Shown here one piece after another: positions 46,853 through 56,402 of a stretch of 64,000 nucleotides of DNA. Location of the stretch: positions 3,363,001 to 3,427,000 of the forward strand of contig JBAGRR010000001.1 in the NCBI GenBank assembly GCA_036924835.1, given 5' to 3'. The notes beneath the pieces were generated by a model. That model was not told where the DNA came from. It saw only the letters and a list, made by a program, of their open reading frames with translations, and ran no database searches. The translations under genes were made by a program, and so were the position numbers. The stretch's first letter is position 1. Every line of letters begins with the position of its first letter. Source of the DNA: Nitrobacteraceae bacterium AZCC 1564. GTDB lineage: Bacteria; Pseudomonadota; Alphaproteobacteria; Rhizobiales; Xanthobacteraceae.

Positions 46853-47509
46853 ATGAACACCACGCGCAAGAAGCCCGAAAAGCTCGCCGCAGGCCGCAAG
46901 ATGGCCGCTGACAGCGCGTACAATGCGTCAAGCGGCTACCTCGACGGCCAATTGCTGATTGCGATGCCTGTCATGGATGACGAGCGCTTCGCACGTTCGG
47001 TCATTTACGTCTGTGCGCATTCATCAGAAGGCGCCATGGGCATCATCGTCAATCGCCCGGCCGGGAGTATCGATTTTCCGCAACTGCTGATGCAGCTTGA
47101 TATCATCGACAAGTCCGAGCACATCAAACTTCCCGATAGCGCCGAGACCATGAAGGTAATGAAAGGCGGGCCGGTCGACACCGGCCGCGGCTTCGTCCTT
47201 CATTCGAGCGACTTTTTCATCAAGAACGCAACGTTGCCGATCGACGATGAAATCTGTCTCACGGCGACCCTGGATATTCTGAAAGCCATCGCAGCCGGGG
47301 CTGGCCCGAAGCACGCAATTCTGGCGCTGGGATATGCCGGCTGGGCACCGGGTCAGCTGGAGAATGAGATCCAGCATAATGGCTGGCTGCATTGTCCTGC
47401 CGACCCCGATCTGATTTTCGGACGCGACGCCGAAGACATATATCGCCGGGCGTTGGACAAGATCGGAATTGATCTTGCCATGTTGTCTGCCGAAGCGGGT
47501 CACGCCTAG
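46853..47509 (+). CDS. YqgE/AlgH family protein (UPF0301)
   Basis: 218 residues. [52 protein letters not shown] is the family signature, followed by [54 protein letters not shown]. Named for alginate regulation in Pseudomonas but of unclear biochemical role. A start six bases earlier (TTG) is possible. Confidence 0.93.
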   Translation: MNTTRKKPEKLAAGRKMAADSAYNASSGYLDGQLLIAMPVMDDERFARSVIYVCAHSSEGAMGIIVNRPAGSIDFPQLLMQLDIIDKSEHIKLPDSAETMKVMKGGPVDTGRGFVLHSSDFFIKNATLPIDDEICLTATLDILKAIAAGAGPKHAILALGYAGWAPGQLENEIQHNGWLHCPADPDLIFGRDAEDIYRRALDKIGIDLAMLSAEAGHA

Positions 47510-47570
47510 CATCTTCAAATACTAGCATTTTCAAGTAGATGTGTCCGACGCCTGCCGTGCGGGAAGGATA

Positions 47571-50555
47571 TCACGCTGAGCCAGATTCGGGGGCTGGGGC
47601 GGACTGCTCCTCCTGCGCCGGTGCAGTGGCCGGAGTCGTTGCTGGCGTCAGCAGCCTGTTGCGGAGGCTCTGCCGCCTCGTGCGTGGCTTTTGGACCTTC
47701 TCGCCCGTCAGAAGCCGCATCGTTGCATCCGCATCCATCGGCTCGCCGAAAGCGAAGCCCTGGGCGTATTCGCAGCCCATTTGATAGAGCTCCACCGCAT
47801 CGGAATCGGTTTCGGCGCCTTCGGCCACCACTTCCATGTTGAGATCGTGCGCTAGTGCAACAATGGACTTCAACAGCACCGGCCGCGCGCCGCGATTGGT
47901 GGTGCGCACGAACGACTGGTCGATCTTGATGGTGTCGAAGGGGAAACGTTGCAGGTAGGCCAGCGAGGAATGTCCAGTGCCGAAGTCGTCGAGCGACAAG
48001 CCGACGCCTAGGTCCTTGATTCGATGCAGCATTTGCGCGGCGTGTTCAGGATTCTCCATCACCAACGATTCAGTCAGCTCAAGTTTGAGCGAGCCGCGCG
48101 TGACCGCCGAGCGTGAGAGCACGCCACGCACGTCGTGGATCAGGTCGTGACGCAGCAACTGGCGCGATGACACATTGACGCTGGCGAAAATCGGATCCCG
48201 CGACCGCACGGCCCGTTGCCAGACCGCGAGCTGCTTTGCGGTGGTGTCCATGACGAACAGGCCGAGTTCGACGATCAGGCCGATCTCTTCCGCGATTGAG
48301 ATGAACTCGTTGGGCGACATCCGGCCGAGTTTCGGATGATCCCAACGCGCGAGCGCTTCGAAACCGGCGATGGCGCGATCTTCCAGCCGTACGATAGGCT
48401 GATAGAGAATGGTAATCTCTTGGCGCTCGATGGCGCGGCGCAATTCGGATTCCAGCGTGAGGCGATCGGTCTTCCGCGCGCGCATCGCGGGCTTGTAGAC
48501 GTCGATGCGGTCGCCGCCGATCCGCTTGGAATGGTACATCGCAAGCTCGGCGTCCTTGATGATCTCGTCGCTCAGTGGCGTCTGCGGGTCGCTGAGAGCC
48601 AGTCCGATCGAGGCGGTAAGGAAGATCTCGCGGCCATCGAAGGAGATTGGAGCGCGGATGGTCTTGCGAATGGTTTCGGCGAACGCGGTGATCCGCGATG
48701 ACTCGTGTTCGGAAGTCAGGATCAAGCCGAATTGGTCACCGGAAAGGCGCGCCAGCGTGTCTTGCGGCTTGAGGATGCGTGTTAAGCGCCGCGCCAGCGT
48801 CAGCAGAATGGAGTCACCGACGGCGATGCCGACCGAGTCGTTCACCTGTTTGAAGCGGTCGAGGTCGATCACCATCACGGTCGGGCGCAGATTGGTGGCC
48901 GACTTGGCGAAATTCGACATCGCGCTGAGGCGGTCGATGAAGATCTGGCGGTTCGGAAGGCCGGTCAGGTTGTCGTGAACGGAATCGTGCAGCAGCCGCT
49001 CCTCGGCATTCTTGATTTCCGTGACATCGGTGAGCGTGCCGACAACGCGGGAGACCTCGCCGTCAGAGCCAACCACGGGACGTGCCTTCAGCGCGAACCA
49101 CATGAAGTGGCCGTCCGGGGTCCGTAACCGGAAATCCTGCACCAGGCGGCCGCGGCGCTGATCAAGCACGCTGTCGAGTGCGGCGCGGAAGCGATCCTGA
49201 TCGAGAGGATGAAGCACTTCGAGCCATTTGGCGGCGGGGCCTTCGAGCGCACCGCGCTTCAACCCGAGAAGCGCTTCGGTCTCCGGGCTGGTGAAGACCT
49301 TGTCGGCGGACACATCCCAGTCCCAGATCAGGTCGCCTGATCCGGTCAGCGCCAATGCACGCCGTTCCATATCGGAGACAATGCCGTTGGCTGCGCTGCC
49401 GCCGGCGAAGGCGTGTTGCATCACAGTGAAGCCGATCAGCATCACGATGAGGACAAGACCGCCGAGCAGGGCAGGCCCGACGATGTCGTTAGTCACGCCG
49501 CCGGCGACCGTCATGCCTGCGGCGATCACCCACACCACCAGCAGGAACCATGTCGGGATCAGCAGCACCGCGCGATCAAAGCCATGGGTCGAGAGGTAAA
49601 CGATCAGAACGAAGCCAAAGACCGCGATCATCGCGAGCGAGACGCGCGCAATGCCCGACGCGACGGCGGGATCAAACAGCGCAAGAGCGACCAGCGCGCC
49701 AAGGAAGACAAGCCATCCCATGGTGATGTGCGAATAGCGCACGTGCCATCGCGACAGGTTGAGATAGGCGAACAAGAAAACCAGCAGCGTCGCGGCTAGC
49801 ATGGCTTCGCCCGAGGCGCGCCAGATGCGCTCGGCGCCGGCAGACATATCGAACACCTTGCCCCAGAAGCCGAAGTCGATGCCGATGTAAACCAGCACGG
49901 CCCATGCCAGCGCCGCTGCGGCGGGGAACATGATGCTGCCCTTCACCACAAATAGGATAGTGAGCACGAGCGCCAGCAGCCCCGAGATGCCGATGACAAT
50001 GCCCTGGTAAAGGGTAAAGGAGTTGACCTTGTCCTTGTAGGCTTCCGGCTCCCACAGATAGAGCTGCGGAATCTTGTCTGTGCGCAGTTCGGCGACAAAC
50101 GTGATTACGGCGCCGGGATCGAGAGTGACGCGGAAGATGTCGGCTGTTGCGCTGTCCTGACGTTCCGGCCGGTCGCCGGTTGACGGCGTAATCGTAGCGA
50201 TGCGCGACAGGCCCAGATCAGGCCACAGCAAACCGGATGACACGATGCGATAATGCGGCACGACGATCAGACGGTCGAGCTGATCGTCAGTGTTGTTGGT
50301 CAATGCGAAGACGACCCAGTTCTGTCCGCCCTCGCGCGCGCGGACCTCGATGCGGCGCACGATGCCGTCAGTTCCAGGCGCGGTGGAGACTTGAATGCGA
50401 TCGGTATCGCTGCGTTGGAACTCCAGTACGCCGGTCAGATCGATGGCAGGCGCATCACTACGGACGCTGACGGCATCAAGTGCGTATGCCGGTGCCACGG
50501 CGGCAAGCATCATGAAGCTGAGCGCAAGCAGCACAAAGCATCTGAACGAGCGCAA
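47571..50555 (-). CDS. Membrane sensor with PAS, degenerate GGDEF and intact EAL (c-di-GMP phosphodiesterase)
   Basis: 994 residues: signal peptide (1-25), periplasmic beta-rich domain to about 185, a bundle of seven or eight helices (about 185-390), PAS (about 410-530), GGDEF (about 540-700) and EAL (about 715-965). The diguanylate cyclase motif reads SGDQF near residue 605, so synthesis is unlikely. The EAL domain has EALARW, NVSSRQL, LELTES, DDFGTGHSSLAYL, KIDQSFV and EVVAEGAET, all needed residues. Most likely it degrades c-di-GMP in response to a periplasmic signal. A Pro/Ala-rich tail ends the protein. Confidence 0.93.
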   Translation of the reverse strand: MRSFRCFVLLALSFMMLAAVAPAYALDAVSVRSDAPAIDLTGVLEFQRSDTDRIQVSTAPGTDGIVRRIEVRAREGGQNWVVFALTNNTDDQLDRLIVVPHYRIVSSGLLWPDLGLSRIATITPSTGDRPERQDSATADIFRVTLDPGAVITFVAELRTDKIPQLYLWEPEAYKDKVNSFTLYQGIVIGISGLLALVLTILFVVKGSIMFPAAAALAWAVLVYIGIDFGFWGKVFDMSAGAERIWRASGEAMLAATLLVFLFAYLNLSRWHVRYSHITMGWLVFLGALVALALFDPAVASGIARVSLAMIAVFGFVLIVYLSTHGFDRAVLLIPTWFLLVVWVIAAGMTVAGGVTNDIVGPALLGGLVLIVMLIGFTVMQHAFAGGSAANGIVSDMERRALALTGSGDLIWDWDVSADKVFTSPETEALLGLKRGALEGPAAKWLEVLHPLDQDRFRAALDSVLDQRRGRLVQDFRLRTPDGHFMWFALKARPVVGSDGEVSRVVGTLTDVTEIKNAEERLLHDSVHDNLTGLPNRQIFIDRLSAMSNFAKSATNLRPTVMVIDLDRFKQVNDSVGIAVGDSILLTLARRLTRILKPQDTLARLSGDQFGLILTSEHESSRITAFAETIRKTIRAPISFDGREIFLTASIGLALSDPQTPLSDEIIKDAELAMYHSKRIGGDRIDVYKPAMRARKTDRLTLESELRRAIERQEITILYQPIVRLEDRAIAGFEALARWDHPKLGRMSPNEFISIAEEIGLIVELGLFVMDTTAKQLAVWQRAVRSRDPIFASVNVSSRQLLRHDLIHDVRGVLSRSAVTRGSLKLELTESLVMENPEHAAQMLHRIKDLGVGLSLDDFGTGHSSLAYLQRFPFDTIKIDQSFVRTTNRGARPVLLKSIVALAHDLNMEVVAEGAETDSDAVELYQMGCEYAQGFAFGEPMDADATMRLLTGEKVQKPRTRRQSLRNRLLTPATTPATAPAQEEQSAPAPESGSA

Positions 50556-50666
50556 AGTCAGCTCTCCACGTTGGATGCGGCGGGACCTTTAGGAGCCCGC
50601 CGATGGGAGCGCGATAAATGACACGAATATGAGGTGAATCAAAGGGTTTAGAGGTGTTTCGATGCC

Positions 50667-51665
50667 TTAAACCGTGAGCACAATTTTGCCAATATGTTGG
50701 CTCGATTCCATCCGCTCGTGGGCCTTTGAGGCCTCCCTCAGCGGGAATGTGCTGTCCATCAAGGGCTTGAGGCGGCCTTCGGCGATCCACGGCAGCACCT
50801 TGGCGTTGATGGCGGCGACCATGGCGGCCTTATCCTCAACGGAACGAGGGCGCAGTGTCGAGCCGGTATGATGCAGGCGCTTGATCATCAGCTTGGCGAA
50901 ATTGGGCGTAGCCTTCGGCCCCCCAAGAAACGCGATCTGAATAATGCGGCCTTCAATCGCCGCCGCGTCGTAGTTGCGGTCGATGTAGTCGCCGCCGACC
51001 ATATCGAGAATGACGTTGGTGCCCACGTCGTTGGTGGCGGCCTTTGTTTTGGCGACGAAATCCTCGGTCTTGTAGTTGATCGCTACGTCCGCGCCGAGCT
51101 TCAGGCATGCATCGCATTTATCTTGCGAGCCGACTGTAACGATCACCTTGGCACCATGTGCTTTCGCCATCTGGATTGCGGTGGTGCCGATGCCGGAGGA
51201 GCCGCCGTGAATCAGCAACGTTTCGCCTGGCTTCAGGCCGCCGCGCTCAAACACATTGTGCCAGACGGTCATGAGTGTCTCGGGCGTTGCTCCAGCCTCG
51301 ATCATCGAGAAGCCTTTGGGTACAGGCATCGCGTGCGTCTCATGCGTCAGGCAATATTCTGCGTAGCCCCCACCTGCAACGAGCGACATCACTTTGTCGC
51401 CGATCTTGTACTTCGTCGCTCCTTCGCCGAGAGCAACCACTTCACCTGACACTTCGAGGCCGGGCAGATCACTCGCGCCGGGCGGCGGTGGATAACTGCC
51501 GCTGCGCTGTGCCACATCGGGACGATTCACACCGGCAGCCGCGACCTTGATCAGAATCTGGTGCGGTCCCGGCGCCGGAACCGGGCGTTGTTCAGGAATA
51601 AGGACCTCCGGTCCGCCGGGTTTGCTAATCGCGACGGCAGTCATTTGCGTAGGCAGCTTATCCAT
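50667..51665 (-). CDS. NAD(P)H-quinone oxidoreductase, zinc-independent MDR family
   Basis: 332 residues of the PIG3/quinone oxidoreductase group. MTAVAISKPGGPEVLIPEQRPVP, VNRPDVAQRSGSYPPPPGASDLPGLEVSGEVVALG, and the NADPH motif LLIHGGSSGIGTTAIQMAKAHGAKVIVTVGS are clear. Catalytic zinc ligands of alcohol dehydrogenases are lacking. It reduces quinones with NAD(P)H in the cytosol. Four CTAG hairpins lie directly upstream of its start. Confidence 0.93.
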   Translation of the reverse strand: MDKLPTQMTAVAISKPGGPEVLIPEQRPVPAPGPHQILIKVAAAGVNRPDVAQRSGSYPPPPGASDLPGLEVSGEVVALGEGATKYKIGDKVMSLVAGGGYAEYCLTHETHAMPVPKGFSMIEAGATPETLMTVWHNVFERGGLKPGETLLIHGGSSGIGTTAIQMAKAHGAKVIVTVGSQDKCDACLKLGADVAINYKTEDFVAKTKAATNDVGTNVILDMVGGDYIDRNYDAAAIEGRIIQIAFLGGPKATPNFAKLMIKRLHHTGSTLRPRSVEDKAAMVAAINAKVLPWIAEGRLKPLMDSTFPLREASKAHERMESSQHIGKIVLTV

Positions 51666-51690
51666 AGGGTTGGTCCTTGCGGCGGCTAGG

Positions 51691-52020
51691 CTAGTGTCCC
51701 GAATTTGAAGTTCGCCTCACAATGCAGCGCACTCTGTAGCGAACTTCGGATTCGAAAGGACACTAGCAAATCTATGATTCTAGTGTGGTTCAGCTCCAGA
51801 AGTTCGCTTGAAGGACACGCCCAGAAATGAAGCGAACTTCTGAACCACCACACTAGTGCGGTGTATCTGATGTTCGTATCAGAATTGGCCACAGGTCCAT
51901 CATACGAACGTCAGATACAAAACCGCACTAGATTCATAGCTTTGCTAGTGTCCCTCTGGTTCTGACATTCGTAAACGAGCTAGCCGCAAACAGATACGAA
52001 TGTCAGAACCGGGACACTCG
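51691..52020. repeat. Run of four CTAG hairpins
   Basis: Hairpins at 51691-51766 (TGTCC), 51780-51856 (TGTGG), 51853-51931 (TGCGG, arms CTGATGTTCGTAT/ATACGAACGTCAG) and 51945-52020 (TGTCC, arms TTCTGACATTCGTA). The second and third share one CTAG at 51853-51856. Linkers CAAATCTATGATT and ATTCATAGCTTTG lie in opposite orientations, so two pairs sit head to head. Confidence 0.95.
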
Positions 52021-52071
52021 CGTTAAAAAGTGGAACATGAGCTATAATCGCGTGAGAGACAGGAGGGAAGC

Positions 52072-52263
52072 ATGCCCATCGATGAGGATGACCGGCCGCG
52101 GCCGAAGGTAACCCACGAGCTTGGGCAGGATTTGTCGCTGCTGTCAGTGGAAGATATCGAAGCACGCATTGCGGCGCTGACAACAGAGATCGAGCGGCTC
52201 AAGGCCGACGCAGCGAAGAAGCGTGCGAGCCGCGATGCGGCCAACGCTTTCTTCAAAAGTTAA
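52072..52263 (+). CDS. DUF1192 family protein
   Basis: 63 residues after AGGAGGGAAGC. Sequence DDRPRPKVTHELGQDLSLLSVEDIEARIAALTTEIERLKADAAKKRASRDAANAFFKS fits DUF1192: short helical coil with the LSxLSVxELxxRI-type motif. Function unknown; usually next to DUF1465 in alphaproteobacteria. Enclosed between two groups of CTAG hairpins. Confidence 0.88.
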   Translation: MPIDEDDRPRPKVTHELGQDLSLLSVEDIEARIAALTTEIERLKADAAKKRASRDAANAFFKS

Positions 52264-52278
52264 CGTGAGGCGACGGAA

Positions 52279-52447
52279 CTAGTGGTCCGATTCTAACATT
52301 CGCATCCCGTTTCGGCAGGCACCTCCTGCGAATGCTAGAATCAAAGGACCACTAGCAGAAGTGAGTTTCTAGCGGAGTCGCGGATTTGACATTCGCTTGA
52401 TGAACTCGCAGCCCGGCGGGGAGCGAATGTCAAATCAACTCCACGAG
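52279..52447. repeat. Double CTAG hairpin, ACATTCGC subfamily
   Basis: Hairpins at 52279-52355 (TGGTCC type, arms GATTCTAACATTCGCA) and 52369-52447 (TGGAG type, arms GGATTTGACATTCGCT); linker CAGAAGTGAGTTT. Same two types as at 37982-38151 but in reverse order. The last CTAG has decayed to CGAG. Confidence 0.92.
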
Positions 52448-52616
52448 CCTCATCGCAAAGGAACCGTAAAAGAAAACGTTCATTTACGACGCATTAAGCT
52501 TTCGGGTTTATGACTTTGATTGTCCTTCTTTGGACACCGAGTGGCTCCTGTCCACTCTGTTTGACGCCTCCCTGTTATCAACTTTCAAAGCCGCCGGTCA
52601 CGGCGGCTCTTTTTTT
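52448..52616 (+). ncRNA. Candidate small RNA ending in a terminator
   Basis: No coding frame lies between the hairpins and a strong terminator at 52590, so a short non-coding transcript or a cryptic one is likely. GGACACCGAGTGG...CCACTCTG (about 52531-52560) can form a hairpin. No promoter can be fixed with confidence. Candidate only. Confidence 0.3.
52590..52616 (+). terminator. Rho-independent terminator
   Basis: GCCGCCG and CGGCGGC form a 7 bp stem with loop GTCA, then TCTTTTTTT. No gene ends just upstream; DUF1192 ended 330 bp earlier. Confidence 0.85.
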
Positions 52617-52808
52617 GCCTCACTCCTAGCAATCGCAGCGTTCTCATTCAGTTAAAGGACGCGGGAGCGAGTTTCCGCGTTCGCGATGGCGCTCTGGAAA
52701 CCATATCTCGGCATTGTCACGCCGCACGGCTGGACTCCCGGCCGCAGGCGCGCAATGATTTATTCATCATAAAAAAATCAGCATAACAGTGTGTGTGAGG
52801 CGTTAACC

Positions 52809-53321
52809 ATGTCAGACCAGTCGTCCGGCGCAGCCGATCTCGTTCTCTTGAGTGAACGGATCACCAATTCAGCCGCCTTTGGGGCCCTGTTCAAGGAGGG
52901 CATGGACCTGGTCGAGGAGACTGCCGCTTATCTTGATGGTGCGGGACGTGTTGAGGCGAAGGCGCTGGAGCGGCCTGTCAGCCTGACCTATGCGACGGAA
53001 AGCATGCGCTTGACCACGCGTCTGATGCAGCTGGCCTCGTGGCTATTGCTGCACCGTGCGGTCAAGGAAGGCGAAATGACCTTGAGCCAGGCCAATCGGG
53101 AGAAGACGAAGGTCAAGCTGACCGCTGCTGATCCCTGCAACGAAGAGCTGATCGGAAAATTGCCGCAGCAATTGCAGGATCTGATTTCTCGCTCAATGTC
53201 ATTGCAGGCGCGCGTGCGCCGATTGGACGCGACCATTCACACGCCGATCAACGAGCAGGCTTCCATCGGCAATCCGCTGGTGCCGCAGATGAACCTCTTG
53301 AAGGCTGCTTTCGAGCGGTAG
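52809..53321 (+). CDS. DUF1465 family protein
   Basis: 170 residues from ATG 52809; an in-frame GTG lies 18 bases upstream. Helical soluble protein with SERITNSAAFGALFKEGMDLVEETAAYLDGAGR, STESMRLTTRLMQLASWLLLHRAVKEGEMTLSQA-type segments and DPCNEELIGKLPQQLQDLI. A conserved alphaproteobacterial family without an assigned function. Two hairpins follow before rpmE on the other strand. Confidence 0.88.
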   Translation: MSDQSSGAADLVLLSERITNSAAFGALFKEGMDLVEETAAYLDGAGRVEAKALERPVSLTYATESMRLTTRLMQLASWLLLHRAVKEGEMTLSQANREKTKVKLTAADPCNEELIGKLPQQLQDLISRSMSLQARVRRLDATIHTPINEQASIGNPLVPQMNLLKAAFER

Positions 53322-53396
53322 GCCGTTTTCCACTCTGCTGTTTTCAACTGCGATGCCGTCTGATGGCGGCATCACAGAGTGGTCTTTTCGAATACA

Positions 53397-53428
53397 AAAA
53401 ATGCCCCGGTCGATGCCGGGGCATTTTT
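53397..53428. terminator. Bidirectional terminator
   Basis: AAAAATGCCCCGG and CCGGGGCATTTTT form a long stem with A/T runs on both sides between convergent DUF1465 and rpmE. Confidence 0.88.
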
Positions 53429-53472
53429 CGTATTCAGAGACTTTCCCTTTTCAGAGACTGTAGAAGGAGGGA

Positions 53473-53700
53473 TCAATCCTTCTTGAGGAAGCCCGAGAAC
53501 TTCTTCTGGAAGCGGGAAACACGGCCACCGCGGTCGAGAATCTGCTGGGTTCCACCGGTCCAAGCTGGATGCGACTTGGAGTCGATGTCCAGGTTGAGGG
53601 TGTCGCCTTCCTTGCCGTAGGTCGAGCGGGTGAGGTATTCGGTCCCGTCGGTCATGACGACCTTAATCGTATGATAATCCGGGTGAATTTCGGGTTTCAT
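53473..53700 (-). CDS. rpmE: 50S ribosomal protein L31
   Basis: 75 residues from ATG 53700 with AGAGGA seven bases upstream; the longer frame to 53850 has no support. [22 protein letters not shown] and [28 protein letters not shown] are typical L31. It has no cysteines, so this is the zinc-independent form. Confidence 0.95.
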   Translation of the reverse strand: MKPEIHPDYHTIKVVMTDGTEYLTRSTYGKEGDTLNLDIDSKSHPAWTGGTQQILDRGGRVSRFQKKFSGFLKKD

Positions 53701-53866
53701 GGCAAATCCTCTGGCGCCGCGCGCCCACAGATCAGAAATGTTGGGGACGAAATTTGGCCGCTCTATAACGCAGGATGACCATTGAAACAAGCGGGGAACG
53801 TTCATTTGCCAGCGCCCGCCATGGGGCCTATTTGAGGGGTTTCTAAACAACCCCGCGGCGGACTTG

Positions 53867-55747
53867 ATGAGCGTAGCTGAAAGACTTGAAGAGCAGCGGG
53901 CGGCAGGCGGTTCGGCTGCTCATCCCCCGGGCCCAGCAGCCACGGACCCCGGGACTGGATCTGGTGTGGAGCCTTCGCCCGTCAACGGCTCGGACAAGCG
54001 GCCTCGCCTGAAACTGCGGCCGCTGATGGCGCTGCTGCCCTATGTTTCGCGTTACCGCGGCCAGGCCTTCGCGGCACTCATTGCGTTGATCGTAGCCTCG
54101 GCTGCGACCCTTGCGGTGCCGCTCGCCGTGCGCCGGATGATCGACTTCGGCTTCAGTCCGGAAGGCGTTGCGCTTATCAACAGCTACTTCGCCGTCATGA
54201 TCGCAGTGGTCGCCGTCCTCGCGGGCGCGAGCGCGATGCGGTACTATCTCGTCATCACGCTCGGCGAACGCATTGTCGCGGACTTACGGCGCGACGTGTT
54301 CAAGCATCTTACGTCGCTCTCACCATCCTTCTTCGATACCGCACATAGCGGCGAACTGGTATCGCGCCTGACTGCAGATACCACGCAGATCAAGTCGGCC
54401 GTGGGCGCATCGGTGTCGATCGCGCTGCGCAATCTTGTCCTGTTCATTGGCGCATCCGCTATGATGGTCGTGACAAGCCCCAAGCTATCCGGCTTTGTGC
54501 TGGCGGTGATCCCTCTGATCGTGCTGCCGCTCGTTGCCTTCGGCCGCCGGGTACGGAAATTGTCACGGGGTGCACAGGATACGCTTGCTGATGCTTCGTC
54601 CTATGCGTCCGAGTTGATCGGTGCGATCCGCACATTGCAGGCTTTCACCAATGAGCGTCTGGCGGAAACCCGTTTCAGCGGTGAGGTGGAACGCGCCTAT
54701 CAGGCGGCGCGCAATTCGACAGGGGCGCGGGCTTATCTCACGGCGATCGTCATCTTCCTGATCTTCGCGAGCGTGGTGGCGATCCTGTGGATCGGCTCGC
54801 ACGATGTGCTGACGCATCAGATCAGCGCCGGCCGTCTGGGACAGTTCGTGCTGTACGCCGCATTCGCGGCAGGAGCATTGGGCGAATTAAGCCAGGTCTG
54901 GGGTGAAATCTCGCAAGCCTCCGGCGCCTCGGAACGGTTGTTCGAGATTCTTCGCATCAGGCCGGACATCGCGCCGCCGGTGAAGCCGCGTGCTCTGCCG
55001 ATGTCGCCGCGTGGCGACGTGACTTTCGAGAATGTCCGTTTTGCCTATCCGACGCGGCCTGAACACCTTGCGGCCGATGGCGTTTCGTTCTCCGTGCGCG
55101 CAGGGGAGAAAGTTGCTGTTGTCGGCCCGTCAGGAGCTGGCAAGAGCACGCTGTTTCACTTGCTTCTTCGCTTCTATGATCCGGTCAACGGTTCGATCTC
55201 GCTCGATGGCGTGCCGATCCGAGAGGCAGACCCGCGCGAGGTGCGTTCGCGTATTGCTTTGGTACCGCAGGACTCAGTCGTCTTCGCGGCCAGCGCCCGC
55301 GAAAACATTCGCTTCGGACGGCCAGATGCGACCGATGCCGAGGTCGAGCGCGCCGCTGATCTGGCACACGCCACGGAATTCATTACGCGCCTTCCGCAAG
55401 GCTTTGAGACCCAGCTCGGCGAGCGCGGTGTGACATTGTCGGGCGGTCAGCGCCAGCGTGTGGCGATCGCACGTGCCATCCTGCGCGATGCACCTCTGCT
55501 GTTGCTCGATGAGGCAACGTCATCACTGGACGCGGAGAGCGAGACCTTGGTGCAGACAGCGCTGGAGGATCTGATGAGCCAGCGTACGACTCTTGTCATC
55601 GCGCATCGCTTGGCCACGGTGTTGTCGTGCGATCGCATCCTCGTCATGGAAAACGGCCGCATCGTCGAGCAGGGCACTCATACGGCATTGGTCGCCGCCA
55701 ACGGTCTTTATGCCCGTCTTGCGCGGTTGCAATTCGAAGGTGCGTGA
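53867..55747 (+). CDS. ABC exporter, fused membrane and ATPase domains
   Basis: 626 residues from the ATG at 53867. A Pro/Ala-rich N-terminus precedes six helices (about 55-345) of an ABC type-1 exporter, then the ATPase: Walker [12 protein letters not shown]-loop VPQDSVVF, signature [14 protein letters not shown], Walker [13 protein letters not shown] and switch His in VIAHRLATV. Works as a dimer in the inner membrane; MsbA-like lipid or a multidrug substrate. Divergent from rpmE. Confidence 0.93.
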   Translation: MSVAERLEEQRAAGGSAAHPPGPAATDPGTGSGVEPSPVNGSDKRPRLKLRPLMALLPYVSRYRGQAFAALIALIVASAATLAVPLAVRRMIDFGFSPEGVALINSYFAVMIAVVAVLAGASAMRYYLVITLGERIVADLRRDVFKHLTSLSPSFFDTAHSGELVSRLTADTTQIKSAVGASVSIALRNLVLFIGASAMMVVTSPKLSGFVLAVIPLIVLPLVAFGRRVRKLSRGAQDTLADASSYASELIGAIRTLQAFTNERLAETRFSGEVERAYQAARNSTGARAYLTAIVIFLIFASVVAILWIGSHDVLTHQISAGRLGQFVLYAAFAAGALGELSQVWGEISQASGASERLFEILRIRPDIAPPVKPRALPMSPRGDVTFENVRFAYPTRPEHLAADGVSFSVRAGEKVAVVGPSGAGKSTLFHLLLRFYDPVNGSISLDGVPIREADPREVRSRIALVPQDSVVFAASARENIRFGRPDATDAEVERAADLAHATEFITRLPQGFETQLGERGVTLSGGQRQRVAIARAILRDAPLLLLDEATSSLDAESETLVQTALEDLMSQRTTLVIAHRLATVLSCDRILVMENGRIVEQGTHTALVAANGLYARLARLQFEGA

Positions 55748-55753
55748 GCCGAT

Positions 55754-55924
55754 CTAGTGTGGTGGTTCAGAAGTTCGCTTCATTTTCTCGGCGAGTCCTT
55801 TAAGCGAACTTCCGACCTGAACCACACTAGAATCAGAATCATAGGTTGCTAGTGTCCTTTCGAATCCGAAGTTCGCTACGAGGTACGCTGCGGTATGAGG
55901 CGAACTTCGGATTCGGGACACTAG
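55754..55924. repeat. Double CTAG hairpin, reversed orientation
   Basis: Hairpins at 55754-55830 (TGTGG type) and 55849-55924 (TGTCC type), linker AATCAGAATCATAGGTTG, complement of the usual linker with an insertion. Fills the space between two convergent genes and gives the GNAT gene its stop codon. Confidence 0.93.
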
Positions 55925-56370
55925 GGCTTCCATGCCATGCCGTAGACAGGCCGGCCTGACACCGGATTGACGTCATCGTGCGTGTGGCGAAATCCGTTCC
56001 GCGTGTAGAAACGAATGGCGCGGGCATTGTCGGTATTGACGAGCAGCGTGATGCCTTCGGGCGACATGGCCTTGGCTTCCGTCATCAGTGCGTTCCCGAG
56101 TTCTGAACCCCAAGAGTCGGGATCGATAACAAGCTGATCGAGATACCCCGTTTGATCGATGGTCACGAAGCCGACTATCTTGGTCTCTTCTTCGGCGACG
56201 ACGATGCGGGCCGAGGGAGCAAGTTCGTTGCGCCAGCGGATGCGCCAGTTATCCAGGCGCGCGGAAAAATCGATTGACGGATAAGCCTGCTGCCAGGTGC
56301 GAAACCACAACTCTATGACCGCGTCTTCATCAGTATCGCGGTAGGGCCGCAGATTGAACGCAGAGGTCAT
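55921..56370 (-). CDS. GNAT N-acetyltransferase
   Basis: 149 residues: FNLRPYRDTDEDAVIELWFRTWQQAYP, then ARIVVAEEETKIVGFVTID, LDQLVIDPDSWGSELGNALMTEAK with the acetyl-CoA loop in modified form, and LLVNTDNARAIRFYTRNGFRHT. Acetyl-CoA-dependent acetylation of an unknown substrate. The stop codon is inside a CTAG hairpin end. Upstream of it lies the OmpA-like gene, 32 bp away. Confidence 0.88.
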   Translation of the reverse strand: MTSAFNLRPYRDTDEDAVIELWFRTWQQAYPSIDFSARLDNWRIRWRNELAPSARIVVAEEETKIVGFVTIDQTGYLDQLVIDPDSWGSELGNALMTEAKAMSPEGITLLVNTDNARAIRFYTRNGFRHTHDDVNPVSGRPVYGMAWKP

Positions 56371-56402
56371 GCTGTCTTTCTGTCTGCAATGTCTCGCTGA
56401 AA

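Noticed and set aside
51691-52447. Reading the repeated palindromes as a CRISPR array
   Set aside because: Units are full palindromes of 76-79 bp with varying sequence and linkers of 12-18 bp, not identical short repeats with unique spacers, and no cas genes are present.
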